A DNA stretch of 64,000 bases, from contig JAFWOP010000033.1 of NCBI GenBank assembly GCA_017545365.1, positions 62,001-126,000 on the forward strand. The letters are read 5' to 3'. Made by a program: the position numbers and the translations under genes. How positions within the stretch are numbered: the stretch's first letter is position 1; every line of letters starts with the position of its first letter. Shown one piece after another: positions 24,601 to 32,930 of the stretch. The notes under the pieces were generated by a model, which saw only the letters and a program-made list of their open reading frames with translations, was not told the DNA's origin and ran no database searches. The stretch is from Bacteroidales bacterium (GTDB lineage Bacteria; Bacteroidota; Bacteroidia; Bacteroidales; P3).

Positions 24601-25102
24601 TTCAGTCACGCCCGAACGTCCGTCTTTTGAGACTTCTAGCATAACCCTCACCGACCAAAGTCAGGGCATTTTAAGTCGCCAGTGGTATGTGGATGGGTTG
24701 TTACAGACTGAAGATGATGCTCAAATTGAGATTGGCATTCCCTTGTCAAGTGACTCCATCAAGGTGTGTCTGGTTGGCTATCGTGCCTTCTGTAGCCAAA
24801 GTCTATGCAAGTATATCTACCTAGAGAGGTGGTTCATATACTTCCCCAATGTTTTCACTCCCAACCGCGGCACCAATAGCCGTTTCACGGCTTTTGGAGT
24901 GGGTGTTGCTGAATTCGAGATGTGGGTGTTCGACCGCCGTGGGTTGCTGTTGTTCCACACTCACGACATGGGGCAAGGTTGGGACGGCACCTCGGGTGGT
25001 GTCCCATGCCGTCAGGAGGCGTATGCCTATACCTGTCGCTATCGATTTGTCAAGGAGAAAGGGTACCATACTCATACTGGCACTGTTCTTTTGCTGCGCT
25101 AG
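21665..25102 (+). CDS. Large adhesin-like surface protein with gliding-motility-type C-terminal domain
   Basis: 1145 residues. Signal peptide about 1-27 (LLASLSMGAQ). A fibronectin type III-like domain is near residues 230-320 (AMVSWSPVVSARRYLVRYG, CEVQVSAVCNYGDTSD). A PKD-like segment (WRFSDGTVDSSLNTTHTF) is near 660-700. Cys-bearing beta repeats follow (GCDSIVNLQLSC, GCDSLVEVVLGC). The last about 90 residues, from YFPNVFTPNRGTNSRF through GQGWDGTSGG, are the CHU_C/type B T9SS sorting domain. It is predicted to be exported by Sec and T9SS and displayed on the surface. Ligand unknown. Confidence 0.85.
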   Translation: MLAFQHSSICKGIIVQLFLLASLSMGAQTLYGYNFTTGVDSTVWITLTNPDTIKTYDRNVVSPPVIELDFPFGLLGTDMRFLHVYHMGQFVGNMIVFRDETFLYSWARDYPYPNISLGNTHAFANMVLCQTVGSPGNRTLVCEISSKQLYNSSGETRYQIQLDEGTGALRFVYGYNTSVLSNYLGDIGFTGTDGRYIVVNPQTHTAIAGGRPQNSAWPGDYRYYQFVPVCPYPAGIKISEVGESSAMVSWSPVVSARRYLVRYGNADSGYVTQSTADTSIYLFGLSPNTQCEVQVSAVCNYGDTSDVVSTKFSTLHPSCSNIPFTSLWMDFVECRIGFFEYPSVNVEIVDCGYDSISSRHTVHYDTSERDPRTNSQLRTIPPGHCSSVRLGNWKWGAQQESITYTLRVDTNDYDLLILRYAIVEENPNHSAEEQPYVVFSVSDSAGDLTDSCYYAVFVSGDSSGWNEILGQSHWEGEEGRVVWHDWDAFGISLTEFHGQKIRVAISNFDCQLGGHYGYVYFTLEGIMKHLASTACGTGVENTFRAPQGFNYRWYSANNPSVTLSTADTLHVSSEGYYYCQASYQLAGRDCSFTMSTRAGPRYPVANFASSELDSCGAVRLFVNQSAVAIDANHTQLTSEQCERYLWRFSDGTVDSSLNTTHTFGNGTHTVTLLAMLANGACVDSVSQTFTVSIPRDTIYVVRCWGSPYLFGDRVIAEPGCYSCVEGCVEHTLFFSWYDRSPQTFLFDTICMGDTLYFGSNVCVDSGSFTQFYADFHGCDSIVNLQLSCMPTYSVVLSDTLPIGTQFIVGDTSFAVPGRYSVMKHTVYGCDSLVEVVLGCFVDKDTLVCSSSMPLMWDGQLFSAAGTRTCTYTSQAGTDSIVTYTVSVREQAVVQWTLDQNCDSGLCFIVEVGGGYRYGWLSSEAVEDVEEVVADSLYYICPQSRTLYYLQADYFDGLSCPAMDSFYLDPVDFVPVHVDFSVTPERPSFETSSITLTDQSQGILSRQWYVDGLLQTEDDAQIEIGIPLSSDSIKVCLVGYRAFCSQSLCKYIYLERWFIYFPNVFTPNRGTNSRFTAFGVGVAEFEMWVFDRRGLLLFHTHDMGQGWDGTSGGVPCRQEAYAYTCRYRFVKEKGYHTHTGTVLLLR

Positions 25103-25104
25103 GG

Positions 25105-25213
25105 ATAATTGGTTACAGCTTACAGCTTAAAGGTTAAAGGGGCGGCAGCAAATTCTCAATTCTCAATTCTCAATTCATAAGGCGGCAGCAAATTCTCAAT
25201 TCTCAATTCAAGA
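25105..25213 (+). repeat. Heptad mosaic repeat, locus 4
   Basis: Heptads GGTTACA, GCTTACA, GCTTAAA, GGTTAAA, then two rounds of GGCGGCAGCAAATTCTCAA with (TTCTCAA)n. It fills the gap between the adhesin-like gene and the GNAT gene; the second round shows internal duplication. Confidence 0.85.
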
Positions 25214-25227
25214 AAGAAGTAATCGGT

Positions 25228-25740
25228 ATGAATGAAAAGTTTGCTTTCCGCCCCTGCGGCGTGGGTCAGTTGGATAAGATATTGGAGATTGAGGCGGAGG
25301 CTTTGTCTTCCCTCGACCGCCCCGATTTGCTCCGGCGCAACACTATCTCTATGTGGACGAGCTGCCTCCAGCCACCCCATCTCTGTCTGGGTGCTTGGGC
25401 AGGGGAGGAGCTGGCGGGTTTCGCCGTGCTGTATGTGCCCGAGAAGGGTGGGGCAGAGGACCTCGCTCAACTGCTGGCCTCCATGGATGCAAAGCCCTAT
25501 TCTTCGGCCAACTACAAGATTTGTATTGTGCGCCCCTCCTGGCGGGGGCATCATTTGCAGGTGCAGCTGGGCAAACGCATCGCTGCCGAAGCCAAGACGA
25601 GGGGCATCAGCCTTTTATGCGCTACCGCCTCACCCTTCAACACCGCCAGCGTCAAGAGCCTTCTTCAGCTGGGTTACCGCGAGGACACGCACCTGGTGAA
25701 ATATGGCTTCGAGCGTATTCTTTTTTATCAAATCAATTAA
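25228..25740 (+). CDS. GNAT-family N-acetyltransferase
   Basis: 170 residues. The acetyl-CoA-binding motif A is visible as IVRPSWRGHHLQVQLGKRIAAEAK (strand then RGxxLQ loop and helix), and motif B as LLCATASPFNTASVKSLLQLGY. The N-terminal half (LRRNTISMWTSCLQPP) is acceptor-specific and unrecognised, so the substrate cannot be named. The gene follows repeat locus 4, and the next promoter begins six bases past its stop. Confidence 0.8.
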   Translation: MNEKFAFRPCGVGQLDKILEIEAEALSSLDRPDLLRRNTISMWTSCLQPPHLCLGAWAGEELAGFAVLYVPEKGGAEDLAQLLASMDAKPYSSANYKICIVRPSWRGHHLQVQLGKRIAAEAKTRGISLLCATASPFNTASVKSLLQLGYREDTHLVKYGFERILFYQIN

Positions 25741-25746
25741 TTTGTG

Positions 25747-25754
25747 TATCTTTG
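25747..25754 (+). promoter_or_regulatory. Bacteroidota -7 box (TATCTTTG) of the metal-efflux operon
   Basis: Exact consensus, 7 bases after the GNAT stop and 54 nt before the ATG at 25809. Confidence 0.65.
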
Positions 25755-25808
25755 CATCGTTATTTATTGGGTATATAGGCTGTCTCAAAACGATGTAATA
25801 TCAATGAT

Positions 25809-26255
25809 ATGAAACATTTGGTGGCAAAGATAATGATTACGGTGGCATGTGCAATTATCATGCTGCATGCTGTCGTACCCCATCATCATCACGACTGTCA
25901 CGAGGCCAAAGGTCTGACGTTTGAGACGGAGGTTGCCTGTCATTGCGACTGCGACCACAACCATCATGACTGCGGGCATCATTCCCACCATCCTTTCAAT
26001 ATCTGTCTGTTGCAGGAGATGCTCTCTCATTTGGTAATTTCCACCAGCGACGACGGGTTCTTCTCGGCTGCCCTCATCAAGGCAGAGTCCAACTTTTTCA
26101 TCCTCTTGGCAATCCCCGGCATTCAGCCCCTACAGCTGACGCCGCTCTTTCCTACCCGTCTGGTGTGGTGGCCCTCTGGGACTACCCCACTTTTTTCTGC
26201 ACCCGCTTCGGGTGCTAACGGCTTGCGGGCCCCTCCCTTCACTGAATGTTGTTAG
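25809..26255 (+). CDS. His-rich exported protein heading the metal-efflux operon
   Basis: 148 residues. After an N-terminal hydrophobic segment the region VPHHHHDCHE, CHCDCDHNHHDCGHHSHH (about residues 24-62) packs many His and Cys residues. The remainder is hydrophobic and Pro-rich and ends FTECC. It is predicted to bind metal in the envelope and pass it to, or sense it for, the efflux pump encoded downstream. Similar small His-rich proteins head RND operons in Bacteroidales, which is recalled knowledge rather than a search result. Confidence 0.7.
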   Translation: MKHLVAKIMITVACAIIMLHAVVPHHHHDCHEAKGLTFETEVACHCDCDHNHHDCGHHSHHPFNICLLQEMLSHLVISTSDDGFFSAALIKAESNFFILLAIPGIQPLQLTPLFPTRLVWWPSGTTPLFSAPASGANGLRAPPFTECC

Positions 26256-26258
26256 AGG

Positions 26259-26312
26259 TATGAACTAAGTGTTTGCCGGGTGCGTCAGTTCACTCGTTGT
26301 ACTTAGTTCATA
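26259..26312 (+). promoter_or_regulatory. Long-arm hairpin inside the efflux operon
   Basis: Perfect 12-bp inverted repeat (TATGAACTAAGT with ACTTAGTTCATA, 26259-26270 and 26301-26312) just after the His-rich gene. No T run follows, so it is more likely an mRNA processing or stability element than a terminator. Confidence 0.5.
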
Positions 26313-26388
26313 GTTCTTACCTCAAATGTCTGTTGCAGTCGCAATAGATTCCCTTTTCCTTTATTTATAAAATATAATTACATTAGTT

Positions 26389-27906
26389 ATGAAGAAAATA
26401 GCCATTATATTATCTGTGGCATTCGTTTTGGGTATGGTGACGGCCTGCCACCATGCCGCAGAGGATTATGACCATGAGCACGGTCATCATCATGATGCTG
26501 AACAGTATACCGCCTATGGAGCGGATTACGAACTCTTTGCTGAGGCCGAGCCCTTTGTGGTGGGGCAGGAGTCAGAGGTGACGGCGCATCTCACGCGACT
26601 GTCCGACTTCAAACCTCTCGATTCCACGCAGGTTAGAATAAGCCTTATTGTCGACGGCGAGGCCGTCACCCAGACGGTCGACCGCCCCGAACAACCGGGT
26701 ATCTACAAATGTGCCTTTAAGCCCACTAAGGCGGGCTGTGGTCAGCTGAAGGTGGAGGTGATGCAGTCAGGCGGCGTTTCCGTGGTGTGCCATCCTCATG
26801 TCCATGTGGTCGCTAACCACGAGGCATTGCACAAGCACGGGCACGACCATCACCACGACCACCCTTCTTCCAATGCCATCACTTATACCAAGGAGCAAAG
26901 CTGGAAGATTGATTTTGCCACCGCTGTCCTCCGCCTCCAGCCCTTTGGCATGGTCATCAAAGCCTCCGGTCAGGTGCTGCCTTCCCAGGGTGACGAGCGC
27001 GAGGTCACTGCATCCGCTTCGGGTGTGGTGGTCTTTAGCAATCCCAATCTCGTCGAAGGTACTGCCGTCAAGGCAGGTCAGCAACTCTTCGTCATCGAGA
27101 GCAACGGCATGGCGGACAATAATATGAGCGTGCGTTTTCAGGAGGCGGCAGCAAGTTATACTGCCGCCAAGGCCGAGTACGAGCGCAAACGGCAGTTGGC
27201 CGAAGACAAGATTGTGTCGCAGTCGGAGCTCCAGCGTACCAAGGCAAACTACGAAACGGCCAAGGCCGTCTACGACAACCTCAAAGGCAACTTCTCGCAA
27301 AAAGGGGCCGTGGTCCGCGCCCCTATCAGCGGCTACGTCCAGCGTGTCAATGTCACCAATGGCAGCTATGTCGAGGCGGGTAGCCCCGTGGTGGCGGTGT
27401 CGCAAAATCGCGACCTCTTTGTCCGTGCCGAGGTGCAGCCCCGTTACTACGGCCAGCTGAGTGGCATCACTGATGTGAACCTAGTCATCCCGGGCGACGA
27501 CCACGTCTATACCTTGTCTGAGCTGAACGGCAGCTTGGTCTCCTACGCCAGGTCTACCGACCTTGATTGCCCCATGGTGCCGGTCACCTTCCGTGTGCGC
27601 AATCAGGGCAACCTGCTCAGCGGAAGCTTCGTCACGCTCTACATTACCACCCGCATCGACCGTCAGACACTGGTTGTTCCCAACCAAGGCATTGTCGAGG
27701 AGATGGGCAATTATTTTGTCTTCGTGCAGCTGAATCCTGAGTCTTTTGAGAAACGTATGGTGACCCTCGGTGTCACAGATGGTCGCAGCACCGAGATTCT
27801 ATCCGGAGTCAAAGAGGGTGAGCGCGTTGTCACGCGAGGTGCCTCTATGGTACGTTTGGCGCAGAACGGTGCCGCCCTCGACCCCCATGCCGGCCATGTC
27901 CATTAA
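26389..27906 (+). CDS. RND efflux periplasmic adaptor lipoprotein (CusB/CzcB type)
   Basis: 505 residues. Lipobox GMVTAC (Cys at about 20), followed by a His cluster HEHGHHHD. An N-terminal Ig-like domain (about 40-145) is followed by a second His run HKHGHDHHHDH (about 145-158). The membrane-fusion core follows: barrel-sandwich hybrid ASASGVVVFSNPNLVEGTAVKAG, helical hairpin AAKAEYERKRQLAEDKIVSQSELQ, and the second lipoyl half APISGYVQRVNVTNGSYVEAG. It bridges the inner-membrane pump and the TolC channel. Two His clusters point to a metal substrate such as zinc, copper or silver. Confidence 0.9.
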   Translation: MKKIAIILSVAFVLGMVTACHHAAEDYDHEHGHHHDAEQYTAYGADYELFAEAEPFVVGQESEVTAHLTRLSDFKPLDSTQVRISLIVDGEAVTQTVDRPEQPGIYKCAFKPTKAGCGQLKVEVMQSGGVSVVCHPHVHVVANHEALHKHGHDHHHDHPSSNAITYTKEQSWKIDFATAVLRLQPFGMVIKASGQVLPSQGDEREVTASASGVVVFSNPNLVEGTAVKAGQQLFVIESNGMADNNMSVRFQEAAASYTAAKAEYERKRQLAEDKIVSQSELQRTKANYETAKAVYDNLKGNFSQKGAVVRAPISGYVQRVNVTNGSYVEAGSPVVAVSQNRDLFVRAEVQPRYYGQLSGITDVNLVIPGDDHVYTLSELNGSLVSYARSTDLDCPMVPVTFRVRNQGNLLSGSFVTLYITTRIDRQTLVVPNQGIVEEMGNYFVFVQLNPESFEKRMVTLGVTDGRSTEILSGVKEGERVVTRGASMVRLAQNGAALDPHAGHVH

Positions 27907-27927
27907 CCTGCTAACACACTAACTGAT

Positions 27928-29121
27928 ATGAAAAAGTCATTTTTTTTACCCATCATATTACTTTTCGTGGTGGCGGCTCTCCCGGCATCCCTCGTGGCGC
28001 AACCCCATTACGCCCAGGTGTTGAAGGATTTGGAGGCGAAGAACCTCACCCTTCATGCTGCCGCCAAACAGGCCGAAGCCCAGCAGCACGCCGCTCATGT
28101 GGGTCTGCTGCTTGAGAACCCCGACATTGAGGCGGCTTATTATTGGGGCGACCCCTCGGAAAACGGCGTCCGCTGGGATTTCAGTGTCTCTCAGTCGTTC
28201 GAAATGCCTTCAGTGCTGGTTCGTCGCGCCCGTCTGCGCAACCTGCAGGAGAATGCAGCCCATCTCGGCTATCGGGCGCTCCGTTATGCCACCCTGTTGC
28301 AGGCTCAGCAGCTGTGTGCTGACCTTATCTATTATCGCAACATGGCTGCTATCTACAGCCGTCGCTGTGTTTCGGCCACCCGGCTTGCCCAGCTTTACCA
28401 ACACCGCTATGAGGCGGGCGACTGCTCTATCCTCGAATACAATCGTGCTCAGATGAACCTTGCCGACATGCAGAACAAGTCGACATTGGCCAATCTGGAT
28501 GTGGACCTTGCCTTGCACGACCTGTGTCATCTGATGAATGTAGAGACCTATTCCTTCTTTCAGATGACCTACGATTCGGTGTGGTCGGAGCCCAGTTTCG
28601 AAGCATGGTATGAGCAGATGGAGATGCGCAACCCCGAACTCCTGCAGCTTGACAACCAGCTCGCCATCAGTCGGCAGGAGGAGCGGCTAAGCCGTGCCCA
28701 GTGGCTGCCGCAGCTCTCCGTGGGCTATGCCGCCGAAAACGTGGTGGGTGACACCTGGCGTGGGGCTACCGTGGGGGTGACCCTCCCCCTTTGGAGCCAG
28801 CAGCGTGCCGTCCGTGCCGCCAAGTTGCAAACCGCAGCCTCCCAAGCGACGCTGGAGGCCAAGCGTACCGAACTCTTTACCAAACTCGAATGCATGTATC
28901 ACCGCCATAAGGCCCTGATTCGCGACCTCCAAAACCTCAAATCCGCCTTCAGGCAGAACAACAGTGTCGGCCTCCTTGACAGAGCTTTGGAAATGGGCGA
29001 AATCAGCCTGGAGCAATATCTCCAGCAGGTCAACTATTATAACGAAATAGAGACTACGATTTGGAGCACCGCCCGCCAGTTGGAACAGCTCCACCTCCTT
29101 CTCTATTCCGTCGAACTGTAG
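27928..29121 (+). CDS. TolC-family outer-membrane efflux channel
   Basis: 397 residues with signal peptide 1-25. Two TolC repeats of long helices (LEAKNLTLHAAAKQAEAQQH and RNPELLQLDNQLAISRQEERL), each followed by a barrel segment (FSVSQSFEMPSVL; VGVTLPLWSQQRAVRAAK). It forms the outer-membrane exit duct of the tripartite pump. It starts 22 nt after the adaptor gene. A heptad repeat of about 150 bp separates it from the pump gene. Confidence 0.9.
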   Translation: MKKSFFLPIILLFVVAALPASLVAQPHYAQVLKDLEAKNLTLHAAAKQAEAQQHAAHVGLLLENPDIEAAYYWGDPSENGVRWDFSVSQSFEMPSVLVRRARLRNLQENAAHLGYRALRYATLLQAQQLCADLIYYRNMAAIYSRRCVSATRLAQLYQHRYEAGDCSILEYNRAQMNLADMQNKSTLANLDVDLALHDLCHLMNVETYSFFQMTYDSVWSEPSFEAWYEQMEMRNPELLQLDNQLAISRQEERLSRAQWLPQLSVGYAAENVVGDTWRGATVGVTLPLWSQQRAVRAAKLQTAASQATLEAKRTELFTKLECMYHRHKALIRDLQNLKSAFRQNNSVGLLDRALEMGEISLEQYLQQVNYYNEIETTIWSTARQLEQLHLLLYSVEL

Positions 29122-29123
29122 CG

Positions 29124-29278
29124 AGTTACAGCTTAAAGGTTACAGCTTAAAGGTTAGAGGGGGCGGCAGCAAATTCTTAATTCTTAAGGCGGCAGCCACT
29201 CAGGCATTAACACAATCAAGCATTCAAGCAATAATTCAAGCATTCAACCATTGATTCAACACATTAACACATTAACGC
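29124..29278 (+). repeat. Heptad mosaic repeat, locus 5 (within the efflux operon)
   Basis: Heptads GTTACA/GCTTAAA/GGTTACA/GGTTAGA, GGGGGCGGCAGCAAA, TTCTTAA variants, GGCGGCAGCC, then CAAGCATT, AACACATT and CAACACATT octamers. It lies between tolC-like and RND pump genes, so it would be transcribed within the operon mRNA. Confidence 0.85.
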
Positions 29279-29287
29279 GTTCCCACA

Positions 29288-32200
29288 ATGCTCAACAAAA
29301 TAATACAATTCAGCTTAGACCACAAGCTCTTTATCCTTGTGTCGGCAATCCTGCTCATGCTTGCGGGATTGTGGTCCGCCAACCGCACCGACATAGATGT
29401 CTTCCCCGACCTTACTGCCCCTCAGGTGGTGGTTATGACTGATGCCCATGGCATGGCCCCCGAAGAGGTAGAACGCCTCGTTACCTTTCCTATCGAAACG
29501 GCTGTCAATGGGGCCACCAATGTGCGCCGGGTTCGTTCCACATCCCTGGCTGGTGCCAGTTTTGTCTTTGTCGAATTCGACTGGGGCATGGATGTCTTCC
29601 GCGCCCGCCAGATAGTCAGCGAGAAGATGACAACCCTTGCCGAACAGTTGCCCGATGGCATCACTCCTGTCTTGGCCCCCCAAAGCAGCGTGATGGGCGA
29701 AATACTCTTTGTGGGCCTTCAAATCGACGACTCCGCACAAGTTGCCAGCCCTACCTCGCAGCAGGAACTCCGCACCATCGCTGAATGGGTGGTAAAACCT
29801 GCCATCCTCGGTACCGGCGGTGTCTCGCAGGTCACCATCATCGGTGGCGACTACAAGCAGTATCAAATCCTCGCCGACCCGATACGAATGCAGGCTTACG
29901 GTGTCAGCATGGCCGACATTGAGGCTTTGGGCAGTATCAGTGCCAACTCCACGGGTGGTGTCATCCGCGACTTCGGCAACGAATATGCCCTCCGCGGCAT
30001 GGGCCGTTCCTGCGATGTCGATGAGCTGGGTGCTTCCTTGGTCACCATGCACAATGGACATTCTGTCCGTCTCAGCGATGTCGCCGAGGTGCGTGTGGGC
30101 AATGCCCCTAAGATGGGCTACGCCTCATGCAATGCCAAACCAGCCATCATACTCTCGATCTCCAAACAGCCCAACATCAACACTCTTCGCGTTACAGAGA
30201 ATATCGAGGCCAACCTGCAGAATATCGCCAAGACCCTCCCCGCCGACGTCAAGATGAACACCCATATCTTCCGTCAGGCCGACTTCATCGAGTCTTCAGT
30301 GGGCAATGTGGGCAAGGCACTCCTCGAAGGGGCTGTTTTCGTCGTCATCGTGCTCTTCCTCTTCCTCGGCAGTTTCCGCACCACGCTCATCTCCATCATC
30401 TCCATCCCACTCTCGCTCTTGGGTACTGTGTTGTGTCTCTATCTCTTGGGTTATGAAATCAACACCATGACGCTGGGCGGCATGTGCATCGCCATCGGCT
30501 CCGTGGTGGACGACGCCATCATCGATGTGGAGAATGTCTATAAACGCCTCCGTCAGAATCACCGGCTGCCCCCCGAGCAGCGCAACACCGCTTACAACGT
30601 CGTCTTCCATGGATCTTCCGAGATACGCAGCTCCATCATCCATGCCACTCTCATCGTGATGATTACCTTCGTGCCCCTGTTCTTCCTCGACGGGCTCGAA
30701 GGCCGCATGCTCAAACCTCTGGGCATCGCCTACCTCATTGCCCTTTTCATGTCGTTGCTGGTGGCCATGACCGTCACACCGCTCCTCTGCAAACTCTTGC
30801 TTTCAGACGAGGCTTATCTGAACCGCCGCGAGAAAGACAGCTGGTTGGCTTCTTGGCTCTCCAAGGGATACCGTCGCATGCTCCAGTGGGCTTTGGACCG
30901 CCGACGTCCCGTTCTCCTTACTACCTTGGCGCTCCTGCTTGTGTCTGTAGGGCTTATGTTCACCGTGGGACGCGATTTCCTGCCCTCGTTCAACGAGGGG
31001 TCTCTCACCATCGCCGCCGTTGCCAAGCCAGGCATCTCACTGGAAGAGAGCAACAAGCTTGGCATCATGCTGGAGAAAGAACTCCTCTCCATTCCAGAGG
31101 TCACTTCCACCTCTCGACGCACTGGCCGTGGCGAGTTGGACGAACACTCGCAGGCAACCAATGGTGCGGAGATTGATGTCAACTTCCAACTCTCCGACAG
31201 GGACAAGGAGGCATTCATGTCCGAGGTTCGTGCACGGCTGGCATCCGTCCCGGGCGTTGTTACCAGTGTGGGGCAGCCGCTGGGACACCGCATCGACCAC
31301 ATGGTCAGCGGCACACAGGCCACCATCGCCATCAAGATTTTCGGTACCGACCTCAGCCAGCTCTATATGCTGGGTAACAAAATCAAAGAGACTGTCTCTG
31401 ATATCGACGGCTTGGTGGACATCAATGTGGAGCAGCAGACCGAGACCCCGCAGCTGCAAGTGCGTGCCAATCGTGCCATGCTTGCCCAATACGGTATCAC
31501 CATGGAGCAGTTCAACCGCTTCGTGGCCACGGCGTTCAATGGCGAGAAGATAGGCGATGTGTATGAAGGGCAGCGCAGCTTCGACCTCGTCATGAAGCAG
31601 CGTTTCGCCAGCGACACCCTCACCATTGAGGATGTCAAGGATGCCCTCATCGACACCTATGGCGGCGGCAAAGTCCCGCTGGGCGTGGTGGCCGACGTGG
31701 TCTCCGTGGGAGGACCCAACACCATCTCACGTGAGAATGTGCAGCGCAAGCTGGTCGTCTCTGCCAACGTCAGTGGCCGCGATGCCATCGGTGTTGTGGA
31801 GGAGGTGCAGAAGGCTATCGAAGCCAAGGTTCCGCTTCCCGAAGGCTACCGCATCGACTATGGTGGCCAGTTCGAAAGTGCCAAGAGTGCCACACGTACA
31901 CTTATCTTAGTCTTCATCGTCGCACTCATCGTCATCTACCTATTGCTCTACACCGAGTTCAAGAGTCTCTCCCTCTCCCTCATCGTACTGCTCAACCTAC
32001 CCTTGGCTCTTATCGGTGGTGTGATGGCCGTCAAGCTGGGAGCCAACACCCTCAGCACCCCTGCACTGATAGGCTTCATCACCCTCTTCGGCATTGCCAC
32101 GCGCAACGGCATCCTCCTGGTCTCGCGCTTCCAAGTCCTCTTCGCACAAAGGAACGATGCTACCGTCTCGCCTCGCGACCTCATCATGCAAGGCTCCCTC

Positions 32201-32443
32201 GACCGTTTCAACCCCATCCTCATGACAGCACTCACCACCGCCCTGTCGCTGGTGCCTATGGTACTGGCGGCTGACCATCCTGGCAACGAAATCCAGGCAC
32301 CTATGGCCGTGGTGGTTCTCGGAGGACTCATCACTTCCACCCTGCTCAATATCTTCGTAATCCCTATCGTCTATGAATGGTACGCCAAGCGGCATGCCTC
32401 AAAAGACACCCATCTTACAAACCCCAAACATTTAGGACGATGA
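29288..32443 (+). CDS. CusA/CzcA-family heavy-metal RND efflux pump
   Basis: 1051 residues, the full length of an RND pump, with 12 membrane helices in two halves. Landmarks are the N-terminal DIDVFPDLTAPQVVVMT, the FVEFDWGMDVFRARQIV porter segment, and the proton-relay region in the fourth helix, AIGSVVDDAIIDVEN. DQGN-like LITLFGIATRNGILLVSRF marks the second half. It expels a divalent or monovalent metal from the periplasm or cytoplasm using proton motive force with the two preceding gene products. The metal cannot be read from the sequence. Its stop overlaps the next ATG by 4 bases. Confidence 0.93.
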   Translation: MLNKIIQFSLDHKLFILVSAILLMLAGLWSANRTDIDVFPDLTAPQVVVMTDAHGMAPEEVERLVTFPIETAVNGATNVRRVRSTSLAGASFVFVEFDWGMDVFRARQIVSEKMTTLAEQLPDGITPVLAPQSSVMGEILFVGLQIDDSAQVASPTSQQELRTIAEWVVKPAILGTGGVSQVTIIGGDYKQYQILADPIRMQAYGVSMADIEALGSISANSTGGVIRDFGNEYALRGMGRSCDVDELGASLVTMHNGHSVRLSDVAEVRVGNAPKMGYASCNAKPAIILSISKQPNINTLRVTENIEANLQNIAKTLPADVKMNTHIFRQADFIESSVGNVGKALLEGAVFVVIVLFLFLGSFRTTLISIISIPLSLLGTVLCLYLLGYEINTMTLGGMCIAIGSVVDDAIIDVENVYKRLRQNHRLPPEQRNTAYNVVFHGSSEIRSSIIHATLIVMITFVPLFFLDGLEGRMLKPLGIAYLIALFMSLLVAMTVTPLLCKLLLSDEAYLNRREKDSWLASWLSKGYRRMLQWALDRRRPVLLTTLALLLVSVGLMFTVGRDFLPSFNEGSLTIAAVAKPGISLEESNKLGIMLEKELLSIPEVTSTSRRTGRGELDEHSQATNGAEIDVNFQLSDRDKEAFMSEVRARLASVPGVVTSVGQPLGHRIDHMVSGTQATIAIKIFGTDLSQLYMLGNKIKETVSDIDGLVDINVEQQTETPQLQVRANRAMLAQYGITMEQFNRFVATAFNGEKIGDVYEGQRSFDLVMKQRFASDTLTIEDVKDALIDTYGGGKVPLGVVADVVSVGGPNTISRENVQRKLVVSANVSGRDAIGVVEEVQKAIEAKVPLPEGYRIDYGGQFESAKSATRTLILVFIVALIVIYLLLYTEFKSLSLSLIVLLNLPLALIGGVMAVKLGANTLSTPALIGFITLFGIATRNGILLVSRFQVLFAQRNDATVSPRDLIMQGSLDRFNPILMTALTTALSLVPMVLAADHPGNEIQAPMAVVVLGGLITSTLLNIFVIPIVYEWYAKRHASKDTHLTNPKHLGR

Positions 32444-32919
32444 AACAGACCACACTCTGCTATCTGGAACAGGACGACAAGTACCTCATGCTCCATCGTG
32501 TAAAGAAAGCCAACGATGCCAGCCACGACAAATGGATTGGCGTGGGGGGCAAATGCGAGGCGGATGAAAGCCCCGACGAATGTATGATACGTGAGGTCAG
32601 GGAGGAAACCGGTTTGGACATCCTTGAATGGCGCTATCGGGGCATCGTCACCTTTATCAGCGATGTGTGGCCTTGCGAATACATGCACCTCTTCACCGCA
32701 TCCCGTTGGTGCGGTGAAGAGATTCCTTGCGACGAGGGCGAACTAGAATGGATTGAGAAACAGAGGCTGTTCGACCTCACCCTGTGGGAGGGCGACAAAA
32801 TCTTCCTCCGCTTGTTGAAGAACTCAGCGCAGCCTTTCTTCTCGCTCAAGCTCATCTATCATGGCGATGACCTTGTGGGTGCCAAGCTTGATGGCCGTCC
32901 ACTCGACATACGTCCCTGA
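32440..32919 (+). CDS. Nudix hydrolase (MutT-like)
   Basis: 159 residues from the ATG at 32440, which overlaps the pump's stop (ATGA); a longer in-frame start at 32377 lies inside the pump gene and is rejected. A complete Nudix box is present, from the Gly of GKCEADE through REVREETGL (G-x5-E-x7-REV-x-EE-x-GL). The context ATLCYLEQDDKYLMLHRVKK-like (TTLCYLEQDDKYLML) is that of 8-oxo-dGTP or related pyrophosphatases. Coupling to the efflux pump may be accidental or part of an oxidative/metal-stress response. Confidence 0.9.
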   Translation: MKQTTLCYLEQDDKYLMLHRVKKANDASHDKWIGVGGKCEADESPDECMIREVREETGLDILEWRYRGIVTFISDVWPCEYMHLFTASRWCGEEIPCDEGELEWIEKQRLFDLTLWEGDKIFLRLLKNSAQPFFSLKLIYHGDDLVGAKLDGRPLDIRP

Positions 32920-32930
32920 TGCCGTCATGT

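Noticed and set aside
26259..26312. Hairpin after the His-rich gene as a rho-independent terminator
   Set aside because: The stem is long but no T run follows, and the downstream adaptor gene has no obvious promoter of its own.
15527..29278. Heptad repeats as a CRISPR array
   Set aside because: Units are 7-8 bp without spacers of constant length, the loci are dispersed, and no cas genes are present.
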